From assembly GCF_023715505.1 (NCBI RefSeq), contig NZ_JAMBOH010000013.1, positions 1 through 64,000 of the forward strand: DNA of 64,000 nucleotides, in the 5' to 3' direction. How positions within the stretch are numbered: position 1 is the first letter of the stretch; each line of letters begins with the position of its first letter. Below are positions 16,662 through 25,338 of this stretch, piece by piece. Position numbers and translations under genes: made by a program. The DNA comes from Neobacillus cucumis (lineage in GTDB: Bacteria; Bacillota; Bacilli; Bacillales_B; DSM-18226). The notes beneath the pieces were generated by a model. That model ran no database searches. It was not told where the DNA came from and worked only from the letters and a program-made list of their open reading frames with translations.

Positions 16662-18170
16662 TCATCCCCCTGTAGCTGCTTTCATTATTCGATCCTGTGA
16701 AGCTTCTTTAATCGGCAAATTTGCAGTTAATTTCCCTTCACTCATTACCAGTACTCGATCACACATCCCGAGGATTTCAGGAAGGTCCGAAGAAATCATT
16801 ATTACAATGGAGCCGTTTTCAATCAACTGATTCATCAAGCGATAAACTTCAACTTTTGCCCCTACGTCTATCCCTCTTGTCGGTTCATCAAAGATAAATA
16901 CCTTCGCATGTGTGCATAACCACTTGGCAATAACAACCTTTTGCTGATTTCCACCACTCAAGTTCCTAGAGTGAAGTTCAATGTTACCAGGACGAATTTT
17001 TAATTCTTTTACATACTTTTGTGCTTCCCTACGCATTTCTTTTACATCCAGCAAACCTGTACTGCCTTTAAACTTGTCCATATTTGCAATAGCAATATTA
17101 AAGTCAAGCGTCATGTCAAGCAGTAGACCTTCACTTTTGCGATCCTCTGTAATAAAAGCGATCCCTGCGTTTATGGCATCGCGTGGAGATTTGATCTTTA
17201 TTTCCTGACCGTCAATAAAGATTTTCCCGCCTTTATTATGATCAACACCGAAAATGGATCTGGCCAATTCTGTACGGCCCGCACCTACAAGTCCAGAGAT
17301 TCCAACAATTTCTCCATAATGGACTGAAAAATTAACGGGTTCGGTCGTGCCTGCTACGATTAAATCTTCAACTCGAAAGCCTTCTTTTCCAAGGGTAAAG
17401 GACTGCTTTGGAAACTTTTCATCTAATGATCGTCCCACCATCAGTTCAATCCAGTAATCACTATCTGTTGTTTTAACTGGTAAAGTTTCAATTTTAAATC
17501 CATCCCTAAGAATAGTTATCCGATCACCAAGCTGTTTAATCTCCTCAAGGCGATGGGAAATAAAGATGATGGCGATGCCTTTTTTCTTAAGCTCTTCGAC
17601 TACTTTATAGAGCTGTTCTACTTCCTGGGCGCTTAAACTGGAAGTAGGTTCATCCATAATAATTAATTTCGCATCTAACGTAATGGCTTTTGCAATTTCA
17701 ACTAGCTGCTGCTGTCCAATCCCCAGTGTTCCCAGTTGTTTATCGGCAAGTTCCGAGCTTTGGCCAAGCATCTCCAAGCAGCGCTCGGCTTCTTTTCGCA
17801 TTGCTTTATGGTTAAGCAAGGACATTTTTCCGCCGTGTTTTAATTCTCTGCCAAGAAAGATATTTTCATAGACTTTCAGTTCAGGAATGACATTTAGTTC
17901 TTGATAAATGGTAGCAATGCCTAGTTTCATGGAATCAACTGGGTTAGTTAGTGTTACCAAGTTCCCTTCCCAATAGATTTCGCCTGCGTCCTTTTGATGC
18001 ACGCCTGTTAAAATTTTAATTAAAGTAGATTTACCTGCACCGTTTTCCCCCAGCAGAACATGTACTTCACCCGGTTTTACGTCAAGATCGATACCCTTTA
18101 ATACATGGTTTTGAGCAAAACTTTTTTTAATTCCTTTAATTTCAAGGAGGGTCCCTCCACGTACAACCAT
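16662..18170 (-). CDS. Ribose-type ABC transporter ATPase (tandem nucleotide-binding domains)
   Basis: 502-aa RbsA/MglA-like ATPase with two nucleotide-binding domains. The first has Walker A GENGAGKSTL, signature LGIGQQQ, Walker B IIMDEPTSSL and an H-loop. The second has the degenerate Walker A GLVGAGRTEL, signature LSGGNQQKV and IFDEPTRGID. It energises cyclitol import at the inner membrane face. ATG at 18170 has AAAGGAG 7 nt upstream; the longer ORF would start at a TTG inside the operator at 18230-18244. First gene of the importer operon. Confidence 0.92.
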   Translation of the reverse strand: MVVRGGTLLEIKGIKKSFAQNHVLKGIDLDVKPGEVHVLLGENGAGKSTLIKILTGVHQKDAGEIYWEGNLVTLTNPVDSMKLGIATIYQELNVIPELKVYENIFLGRELKHGGKMSLLNHKAMRKEAERCLEMLGQSSELADKQLGTLGIGQQQLVEIAKAITLDAKLIIMDEPTSSLSAQEVEQLYKVVEELKKKGIAIIFISHRLEEIKQLGDRITILRDGFKIETLPVKTTDSDYWIELMVGRSLDEKFPKQSFTLGKEGFRVEDLIVAGTTEPVNFSVHYGEIVGISGLVGAGRTELARSIFGVDHNKGGKIFIDGQEIKIKSPRDAINAGIAFITEDRKSEGLLLDMTLDFNIAIANMDKFKGSTGLLDVKEMRREAQKYVKELKIRPGNIELHSRNLSGGNQQKVVIAKWLCTHAKVFIFDEPTRGIDVGAKVEVYRLMNQLIENGSIVIMISSDLPEILGMCDRVLVMSEGKLTANLPIKEASQDRIMKAATGG

Positions 18171-18229
18171 ATATGGTCTCCTTTCTGCAATTATCCATTT
18201 TCGCTTTAATAGATTGGTGGTAAAGCGCT

Positions 18230-18302
18230 TACTCAAACAAGAGAATGGGATTATTATATTTTAAATAAGAGACCATTTGTTTTATCTAGGTAAGCGCTTA
18301 CC
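18230..18302 (-). promoter_or_regulatory. Importer promoter flanked by two LacI-type operators
   Basis: GTAAAGCGCTTACTC (18230-18244) and the perfect palindrome GGTAAGCGCTTACC (18289-18302) flank a minus-strand TATAAT (18253-18258). The -35 is weak. Operator centres are about 58 bp apart, compatible with looped repression. Confidence 0.7.
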
Positions 18303-18481
18303 CTATGCTTATATTGTAACCTACTCCTATTGGGGATTTCAATTCTTATTTTTCCAAATTAATAAAAAATTTATTGTATTTTTGGTATATAGTGATAAAG
18401 TTAGTGTTATTTTGCTTAAATATTGATACATACTCTTATTATATTTTGGGATATAGCGGTCAACTTATAGTGATGTAATGA

Positions 18482-19309
18482 TTATACTTCTACCTTCGAA
18501 GTATCCCATGCCTTTAGTTTTTCTAATGAAGTTTTATAGTAATCGGTCAGAACCTGAAGATAATCTGGTCCTTTAACAGCTGTAAAAGGATTTGGACCTT
18601 CCGCAGTCATCTCCATAATGATTGGCCCGGTATAATTAATTTCATGTAATGCCTCAACTTGGCCTTTTATATTTGAATGGCCATTTCCAACAGCTTGACG
18701 ATTAGAGTCAGCAACATGATAAACTCCTAACTTACTTCCTGCTTTTCTTAATGCATTAATAGGGTCTGCTTCCTCAATATTCATATGATAGGCATCTAAA
18801 AGAATAGATAAATTCGGACTATTTACAGAATCAAGTAGTTTCATAGCCTCTTGATTAGTAATAATTTGATGGTTTTCATAGCGATTTAACACTTCGAACA
18901 CTACTTCAATATTTAAAACTTCGGCTTTCTTCATCACTATCCTAGAACTTTCTACAAGAAGCTCCCAATCCTTCGCATGATCTCCACTTCCAGCTATTTT
19001 TCCCACATCGCCATGTAAACATATTCGTTTTGCACCTAGATCGCTTGCCCAATCCAATAGATTTAAAAAGTAGCCCACTGCTTCTAGCCTTATACCTTCA
19101 TTTTCACTGGAGATATCCACATTATCAGGTGTGACAGATAAGACCTTTAACCCGTATCTAGACAAGATATTTGCAAGTTCCCCTGGATCTTGCGTAAGAT
19201 CTCCTTGAACTTCTACTCCATCTACACCAACATCCTTAGCTAATTTACACTTTTCTTCTACAGAAATATCACCAAAAGTCCATAAACATAAACCATATTC
19301 TCTACTCAT
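18482..19309 (-). CDS. Tagatose/psicose 3-epimerase-type TIM-barrel enzyme
   Basis: 275-aa TIM barrel of the ketose 3-epimerase branch. The metal and substrate hallmarks are FEVLNRYENH (first Glu), LLDAYHMNIEE (Asp), GVYHVADSNR (His/Arg) and IIMEMT (second Glu). This branch includes D-tagatose/D-psicose 3-epimerases and IolO of Thermotoga, a 5-keto-L-gluconate epimerase used in another inositol route. ATG follows GGAGG. It is the last gene of module 4, after the third IolT-like transporter. Epimerisation of a keto-cyclitol or ketohexose is inferred. Confidence 0.78.
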   Translation of the reverse strand: MSREYGLCLWTFGDISVEEKCKLAKDVGVDGVEVQGDLTQDPGELANILSRYGLKVLSVTPDNVDISSENEGIRLEAVGYFLNLLDWASDLGAKRICLHGDVGKIAGSGDHAKDWELLVESSRIVMKKAEVLNIEVVFEVLNRYENHQIITNQEAMKLLDSVNSPNLSILLDAYHMNIEEADPINALRKAGSKLGVYHVADSNRQAVGNGHSNIKGQVEALHEINYTGPIIMEMTAEGPNPFTAVKGPDYLQVLTDYYKTSLEKLKAWDTSKVEV

Positions 19310-19468
19310 TTTAATTCCTCCAAGTTACTAATTTTATTTAATATTTCTTTTATAAAGTCTAGTACACTACTATATTTAAAAATAAACAAAATTTTCAGTG
19401 CAATTTTCATATACATTCTAGTACTACTTCAAAATGCAAACCCGAATACTCACATTTATAAACGGTCT

Positions 19469-20917
19469 TTAGCCTATCTTACTAACCTTACTCTGATTTA
19501 CATCAAATTTATCTCTAAACTCATCCTCTATTTGTTCCAATGTCAGCCCTCTTGTCTCTGGCAAGTTTTTCGCAACAAATAATACTCCAATGAATCCAAA
19601 CGAAGCAAATAAGAAAAATGTTCCTGACAGTCCGAGTATACTTAAAAGAGTAGGGAAAAATAGTCCTACTAGAAAATTGCAAATCCATTGGGAGCATGTA
19701 GCAATCCCCATACTAAGACCACGCAGGCGAACTGGCGCAATTTCAGCTATTACGAGCCAGCCTAAAGGTCCAATAAACCCTTGAAAAAAGGCTAAGTACG
19801 TTACTGTCAATGTTAATACGATAAATGGTAAAATCGGTGAGTCGGTTAGCGCAAGATTAGTAATCCCAATCGCTATTAAAACCACTGTAACACCAGTAAA
19901 ACCTATAAGCAGCATCGTCCGTCTATTCACTTTGTTAAGAAGGGACATACCAACAATAACGGCAATAACAGCAATTAATCCATTTGCTACGTTTGCAATC
20001 AAAGCTGTCTTCGTCCCAAAACCAGCATTTTCAAGAATTTGAGTTCCATAATACATAATAGAATTTATTCCTACTAACTGAGCTACTGACCCAACTACAA
20101 CCCCTATTCCTACCATATATCGAACCCAAGGAACCCTTAAATCTTTTAGTGATGCTTTTGCTACTTTTTGCGATTCTTGAATATGTGCTTTTATTTCATT
20201 TAATTCTTGTTGCGCAATACCCTCATTACGAATCATTTTCAAGACCTTCAGTGCTTCAGCCATTTTTCCTTTTGAGGCTAACCATCGAGGGCTTTCTGGT
20301 AGAACAGCGACTCCAAACCATAATGCCACTGCCGGTAAGGTTGCAACAACTAACATATAACGCCAAACATGTCCTGTATCACCAAAGGCATTTCCAATAA
20401 CGGCGTTAAATACATAAGCTAGAAATTGCCCAGTAACAATCATTAATTCATTTCGTGTAACCATCCTGCCCCGATGTTCCGACGGAGACATTTCCGAAAG
20501 ATAGGATGGTATGATTACCGAAGAACCGCCGACAGCAAGGCCTAGAATGAAGCGGAAAATAATCATTACTGTTGCATTTGGTGCAGTAACACAGCCCATT
20601 GTTGCAAATAAAAAGATAATAGCGAGATAGAGTATTAGGCTCCTGCGCCCTTTTCGATCTGATAACTGACCTCCCACTATTGAACCAAAAGCTGCTCCTA
20701 ACGTTAGAGAACTTGCTACAAGCCCTTCTGTAAGAGGGGTAAGATTTAATTGTTCGGGCTTTGCCATAAATGGGAGTGAACCATTCATAACACCAGTATC
20801 ATATCCGAATAATAGCCCCCCAAATGTTGATACAGTGGTAATTAATTTCAAAAACTTTTTTGGGTTCTTTTTCGTAAAATGATCCAATTGCACACCCTTA
20901 TTTGAAATATTCTCCAT
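19469..20917 (-). CDS. Third IolT-like MFS cyclitol/sugar transporter
   Basis: 482-aa sugar porter with the same motif set as the other two: GYDTGVMNGSLPFMAKPEQ, DRKGRRS, RFILGLAVGG, PESPRWLASKGK, AQLVGINSIMYYG and LPETRGLTLEQIE. In helix 7 it reads VAQLVGINS where IolT has VNQITGVNS, so a different preference is plausible. I chose ATG at 20917 after AAGGGG. The longer ORF adds 36 residues of poor quality. It sits between the module 4 regulator and the epimerase-type gene, with an AGCGCTTACA-type operator 111 bp upstream. Confidence 0.85.
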   Translation of the reverse strand: MENISNKGVQLDHFTKKNPKKFLKLITTVSTFGGLLFGYDTGVMNGSLPFMAKPEQLNLTPLTEGLVASSLTLGAAFGSIVGGQLSDRKGRRSLILYLAIIFLFATMGCVTAPNATVMIIFRFILGLAVGGSSVIIPSYLSEMSPSEHRGRMVTRNELMIVTGQFLAYVFNAVIGNAFGDTGHVWRYMLVVATLPAVALWFGVAVLPESPRWLASKGKMAEALKVLKMIRNEGIAQQELNEIKAHIQESQKVAKASLKDLRVPWVRYMVGIGVVVGSVAQLVGINSIMYYGTQILENAGFGTKTALIANVANGLIAVIAVIVGMSLLNKVNRRTMLLIGFTGVTVVLIAIGITNLALTDSPILPFIVLTLTVTYLAFFQGFIGPLGWLVIAEIAPVRLRGLSMGIATCSQWICNFLVGLFFPTLLSILGLSGTFFLFASFGFIGVLFVAKNLPETRGLTLEQIEDEFRDKFDVNQSKVSKIG

Positions 20918-21027
20918 ATAGAAATTCCCCTTATATTTATCAGTGATTAACTCTTGGGCAAAGCGACTGTAAATTCTATCTAAGATCATAAAAATCCTAA
21001 TAGTAAAACTTCCATTGGTTTTCAATC

Positions 21028-21044
21028 TGTGCAGCGCTTACAAA
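21028..21044. promoter_or_regulatory. LacI-type operator before the third transporter
   Basis: TGTGCAGCGCTTACAAA shares the AGCGCTTAC core with the module 3 sites. The flanking LacI-type regulator has a nearly identical recognition helix to the module 3 regulator. Confidence 0.55.
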
Positions 21045-21137
21045 TTTCTTTTAAGGCATCTCCCTTTTCTATGTAAAATGGAATGAAATCCTGTTCTAAT
21101 GTGAAACTGACATCATGCCAGGAAAATGGAGAAGATC

Positions 21138-22163
21138 TTATCTTTCATTCATAGAAATTGGAGCCGTTGAATCACGAACAATCAAGAGAGGAGACATAAC
21201 TACCCGTTGCATCACTTTATTAGATCTCTCTTTCTTATTGGTAATTTCATCAACAAGCAACTCTACTGCTTTGGCTCCCATTTCTTCTATAGGTTGAGCG
21301 ATAGTCGTTAATGGCGGGTCACTAAGTTTTGCCAAAATACTATTATCAAATCCTACAATAGATAACTCATTAGGGATTTGTATCTTTAGAGTTCTTGCTG
21401 CACGGAAAACACCAAAAGCAAGTAACTCTGTCGAAACAAAAATGGCTGTAGGCCTGTTTTCTTGATTTTCCAATAAATTTAAGCACACTCGTCCACTTTC
21501 ATCCAAATCTAAGGAACTATATAGGATGGTTAAATCATCAGAAGATAGCCCAGAATCTATTAATCCTTCTTTAAACCCTTTTACTCGGTTTTTTATGGAA
21601 GGAATATTGATGTTTTCTACGATCATGGCTATTTTTCGATGGCCTAACTGTACTAAATATGTACCAGCTTCATACCCACCCTGAAAGTCGTCTACCATTA
21701 CTATATGAATGGGTAAATTAGGAACATCACGCGAAAGCATCACAACTGGAATATCACCCTCAATTAATTGTTGAAAAGCGCGCCTATTTTTTAAACCAGT
21801 TGCAATAATCATTCCATCTACATATTTTTGTTTCAACATGGAAATATATTCATCTTCTTTGGTACTGTCATTATCAGTGCTGCATATAATGACATTAAAC
21901 CCTTTTTTACGACCGTTGTCCTCAATTGCTCTTGTCACTTCAGCCATAAATGGATTAGAAATATCAGGAATCAACAAACCGATTGTTTTCATTGCCTTTT
22001 TAACGGAAGAGGCAATACTTGGCTGAAACTGTAATTCATCAATTACTTCCCAAATTCGTTTCCTAGTCTTTTCACTGATACTTCCCGTTCCGTTTAATAC
22101 TTTTGATACAGTCGATATAGAAACATCTGCTTTTTTTGCAACATCATAAATGGTTGGCTTCAA
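21138..22163 (-). CDS. LacI family transcriptional regulator of module 4
   Basis: 341 aa from the TTG at 22163, beginning MKPTIYDVAKKADVS like the module 3 regulator. AAAGGGAG lies 8 nt before this TTG, and the longer ORF starts inside that site. Recognition helix VSISTVSKVLN, then sensor-domain segments GLLIPDISNPFMAEV, DGMIIATG, GFDNSILAKL and TTIAQPIEE. It lies between the module 4 dehydrogenase and transporter genes and probably represses them. It may also see the module 3 operators. Confidence 0.83.
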   Translation of the reverse strand: MKPTIYDVAKKADVSISTVSKVLNGTGSISEKTRKRIWEVIDELQFQPSIASSVKKAMKTIGLLIPDISNPFMAEVTRAIEDNGRKKGFNVIICSTDNDSTKEDEYISMLKQKYVDGMIIATGLKNRRAFQQLIEGDIPVVMLSRDVPNLPIHIVMVDDFQGGYEAGTYLVQLGHRKIAMIVENINIPSIKNRVKGFKEGLIDSGLSSDDLTILYSSLDLDESGRVCLNLLENQENRPTAIFVSTELLAFGVFRAARTLKIQIPNELSIVGFDNSILAKLSDPPLTTIAQPIEEMGAKAVELLVDEITNKKERSNKVMQRVVMSPLLIVRDSTAPISMNER

Positions 22164-22239
22164 TGCTAATCTCCCTTTCCCCAATTTCTATTTTTCATTA
22201 TAAACAAAGTTATTAGGAAAAAGGGCAATTTTTATCCGT

Positions 22240-23262
22240 TTAAACGGTCATTAAAACATCATTTTCTACTTTAACTGACTTTTTCTCCTTATACGACTCT
22301 ATACATGCAAGAGCGATTAACAATGCAGAACGGGCATCTTCTCCAGTAACAGAAGTCGGTTTATTGTTCTTTACTGCATCAACAAAATCTTTTAATTCAT
22401 CTACATAAGCATCAAAAAGCAAGTCCTGATCGTAGCGCAAAGTATTATAACTCGCTCCCTCTTTTGTATACCTAGTCATACTTGATTCGCGAATGCTTCC
22501 CACCTGTAACATTCCTTCAGAACCAAAGACTTCCCCACGGACGTCATACCCATACACTGCTTGGAAGTTTGCTTCTGCCACAGCAATAGCGCCATTATCA
22601 AATCGAATGCTTACAACAGCTGTATCGAGTAAACCTTTATCCTTAAATTCTGGCGCTACAAGGGCATCTGCCATGACAAATACTTCAACTGGTTTAGCAT
22701 TTGGATTTAAGTATAAAAGTGTATCAAAATCATGAATAAGTGTTTCCAAAAAAATAGTCCACTCAGGTTTATTCGGATTACCTAATTCTGGATCTCTTGT
22801 TAAAGACCGTAATAATTGTGGTGTACCAATTTTTCCGGCAACAATTTCTTCATGCGCGTCTTTGAAGCCTTTTGAAAAGCGACGGTTAAATCCAACTTGT
22901 AAGGGCACTTTCATCTCCTTAACAACTTGAAGAACTTCATCTGCTTCTTCTAGTGTTATCGCCATTGGTTTTTCACAAAAAACAGCTTTTCCGTTTTTTG
23001 CAGCAGCAATAACATTACTTGCATGTGTTCGTGCTGGTGAAGCGATAATAACTGCATCTACATTTGGGTCCTGCATCATTTCAAGTGGATCTGTATAGGT
23101 TTTTATATTTAATCCTAATTCATTTGCAAATTTCTCTGCGGCACCGGGAAATGGATCTGCTACTGCATATAGAATAGCATCTGGTATTCGTTTTGCTATA
23201 CTTTCCCCGTGAAAAGCCCCCATTCTGCCAGCACCTAATAACCCAACCTTTAATTGACTCAT
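22240..23262 (-). CDS. IolG-like inositol dehydrogenase with Glu at the catalytic Asp position
   Basis: 340-aa Gfo/Idh/MocA dehydrogenase. Rossmann motif GLLGAGRMG (7-15), VFCEKPMA with Lys98, VGFNRRFS, and FLETLIHDFD with Glu173 and His177. Glu173 occupies the position of the catalytic Asp172 of B. subtilis IolG. Overall it resembles module 3 IolG. I chose ATG at 23262 because GAGGAG overlaps the upstream in-frame GTG. First gene of module 4; a long palindrome lies 33 bp upstream. Probably oxidises a different inositol isomer or a related sugar. Confidence 0.8.
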   Translation of the reverse strand: MSQLKVGLLGAGRMGAFHGESIAKRIPDAILYAVADPFPGAAEKFANELGLNIKTYTDPLEMMQDPNVDAVIIASPARTHASNVIAAAKNGKAVFCEKPMAITLEEADEVLQVVKEMKVPLQVGFNRRFSKGFKDAHEEIVAGKIGTPQLLRSLTRDPELGNPNKPEWTIFLETLIHDFDTLLYLNPNAKPVEVFVMADALVAPEFKDKGLLDTAVVSIRFDNGAIAVAEANFQAVYGYDVRGEVFGSEGMLQVGSIRESSMTRYTKEGASYNTLRYDQDLLFDAYVDELKDFVDAVKNNKPTSVTGEDARSALLIALACIESYKEKKSVKVENDVLMTV

Positions 23263-23294
23263 TTCACTCACTCCTCATCATCCTAAGAAATAAT

Positions 23295-23314
23295 TTAGGA
23301 AAGTTCTTTCCTAA
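23295..23314. promoter_or_regulatory. Long palindrome, copy 1 (candidate operator)
   Basis: TTAGGAAAGTTCTTTCCTAA: 9-bp arms around TT. It is placed 33 bp before the module 4 dehydrogenase start. An identical copy lies 296 bp further upstream. Confidence 0.6.
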
Positions 23315-23590
23315 CTTATTTTTATTGTAATCACTTACATTAAAATCGTCAATCACTTTTATTCTATTTTTGAGAAAATTTTTGAAATTAAAATTGGGAT
23401 TGATAACTTACTAGACACTTAAAGCAAAAAGGCTGGACCTTAAGTATTTTCCATGCAATACCGATCTTTTTAAAAGTTTCGTTACTTTTCTACTTCGAAA
23501 CATCATATGCTTTTCTTGCATTGAAGGGAAAGTAATTAAACAATACCGGATTTAAGTTTTTTAAGAACATACCTTTTCCGGAGGATTCAT

Positions 23591-23610
23591 TTAGGAAAGT
23601 TCTTTCCTAA
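23591..23610. promoter_or_regulatory. Long palindrome, copy 2 (candidate operator)
   Basis: Exact repeat of the 20-bp palindrome at 23295, with one extra shared base before and two after. It has no CG centre, so it differs from the LacI-type operators in this window. The 276 bp between copies hold no credible gene. Confidence 0.55.
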
Positions 23611-23655
23611 CTAAAAACACTACCTTTCTTTCTTGCCATTGTCGTTATAAAAAAA

Positions 23656-23679
23656 ATACAAAGTTTTTTAACTTTGTAT
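23656..23679 (-). terminator. Terminator after the 51-codon gene
   Basis: ATACAAAGTT and AACTTTGTAT form a perfect 10-bp stem with a 4-nt loop, followed on the minus strand by T8. Confidence 0.85.
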
Positions 23680-23729
23680 CCATTATCAATTCGAATCTAT
23701 TTTATTACTACAATACGATGTTCGAATTA

Positions 23730-23885
23730 TTAAAAATCTAGCCGGACAAGTTGTTCTAATTCGGAAACATGTACTAATTTAATATTATAATGATTGTTTT
23801 TTTCTTGTATTTCACAATAACCGGAAGCGTACTCGAATAACAATAAATATTCTTTCCCTCCATAGATTACATCAATATATTTCAT
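23730..23885 (-). CDS. Small 51-aa protein of unknown function
   Basis: ATG at 23885 follows AAGGATGG. The 51-aa product begins MKYIDVIYGGKEYLLLFEYA and contains GYCEIQEKNNHYNI, ending LVRLDF. It looks like a compact beta-rich cytoplasmic protein with no membrane segment. It starts 95 bp after the MFS gene stop and is followed after about 50 bp by a strong terminator, so the two genes probably form one transcript. I recognise no family. Confidence 0.6.
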   Translation of the reverse strand: MKYIDVIYGGKEYLLLFEYASGYCEIQEKNNHYNIKLVHVSELEQLVRLDF

Positions 23886-23980
23886 TAACTTTCCATCCTT
23901 ATTTTATAAAAAATAGCTTTTGACCACCATTATCCCTATCAAAATTTAGGAATTTGTTGTTAAGGACACATCGACATTAA

Positions 23981-25213
23981 CTAGGCACCAGCCTTACTTT
24001 TTTTAATAGATTTTTCATTTTCAAATTCATCATGATCTTTCCCCCAAATCATGATGAGGAACGTAGCCATTAGTCCCAGTACCCCGACAAAATAAAATCC
24101 TGCTTTAATTCCCATTAGTGAATTAAATATTCCTGCAAAAAACGGCCCCGCAAAGATGCCAATAGCATAAATCGCTTGGTAGGCACCCATAGCGGTCGCT
24201 CTTTTTTCGGGTGCAATTTTTTCGATGGCCAAACCTAACAGCAACGGAAAAATTAAGCCCAGTGAAAATCCGCTAAAAATCTGAACGGCCAAAAATAACT
24301 CTTTACTCTGAACGAACGGAATCAGTAACGTAAAAACAGAAGCAAAGAAAAAGGCCGTTTTTAGGGCATTCCATTCACCCAAAAGTGGAACCAGGACTCT
24401 CCCTATAAATAGAGTGGCAATGGCATGAGGGATCATAAACGCAAACACGATCAAGGTTAGCTCACTTGCCGAAAAACCAATAGATAGGGCATAGTTGGAT
24501 GTAAAGCCAAACATGGTTGAAAAAATAATACTATGTGCCAAAATCGATAAGAGAGCGACCTTCAACAATGATGGTTCTTTTATAACGGTCGCTAATTCCT
24601 TCACCTTTAGCGGTTCCCTCTCTATTCCTTCTTTTGGTTCAAAAATAAAAAGAGATAGGAACACACCGAGGATGCTAAAAGATCCGGCTATCCAAAAGGG
24701 GGCTTTCCATCCCCATTCACTTACGATCGAACCACTAAAACTCATCCCTAAGAACTGGGCAAGAACGACAATAAATGAAATACTCCCCATTGCCTGATGT
24801 ACTTCATGATCAGCAAAATACCTTGGATATAGGACTGTAAATGCGACCCACGTAGCCGCTGAAATTCCTGCAAGTGCGCGGGCTGCCAGAATCCAACCTA
24901 AACTATCTGTTAGTAAAAAAATTACACAACTTAACATACTGATCAACATGCCAAAAATGATAAATGGCTTCCTAACTTTCTTAACATCAGAAAAGATCCC
25001 AATCGGAAGTCTGCATAAAAGCTGCATGATCCCGTAGCTGCTCAATACAATCCCAATAAATGTATACTTTCCGCCCAATGATTCCATATAAGGTGAAAAA
25101 ATAGGAACATAGAGAAATTGCGGAAACCATAATAGAAAGGAAACAATAATAAAAAGATATTTGTTTCTATTTGATCGTAATCTACCCAGACATACCATCT
25201 CCATTTTAATCAT
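23981..25213 (-). CDS. MFS transporter, putative exporter
   Basis: About 410-aa, twelve-helix major facilitator unrelated to the IolT-like porters. Helix 1 includes LWFPQFLYVPIFSPYMESLG; a helix 2-3 motif RLPIGIFSDVKKVRK and helix 5 region LAQFLGMSFSG follow. The layout is that of small-molecule or drug efflux MFS proteins. The substrate is unknown. The start is uncertain: ATG at 25213 is used, but no good ribosome binding site precedes any candidate. Between it and iolJ lie a terminator and a tandem repeat array, so it is not part of the iol operon. Confidence 0.75.
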   Translation of the reverse strand: MIKMEMVCLGRLRSNRNKYLFIIVSFLLWFPQFLYVPIFSPYMESLGGKYTFIGIVLSSYGIMQLLCRLPIGIFSDVKKVRKPFIIFGMLISMLSCVIFLLTDSLGWILAARALAGISAATWVAFTVLYPRYFADHEVHQAMGSISFIVVLAQFLGMSFSGSIVSEWGWKAPFWIAGSFSILGVFLSLFIFEPKEGIEREPLKVKELATVIKEPSLLKVALLSILAHSIIFSTMFGFTSNYALSIGFSASELTLIVFAFMIPHAIATLFIGRVLVPLLGEWNALKTAFFFASVFTLLIPFVQSKELFLAVQIFSGFSLGLIFPLLLGLAIEKIAPEKRATAMGAYQAIYAIGIFAGPFFAGIFNSLMGIKAGFYFVGVLGLMATFLIMIWGKDHDEFENEKSIKKSKAGA

Positions 25214-25338
25214 TTTTAAGAAAAAACCGGGCAAGGATCGTAACGGGCTCGGCTTCCTATTACAAATACAGTTAGAAATGTAATAGGAAATTAACTGACT
25301 AATTGCTTCTCATTTTGCGGTGCTCTGTTTAGGTGGAA

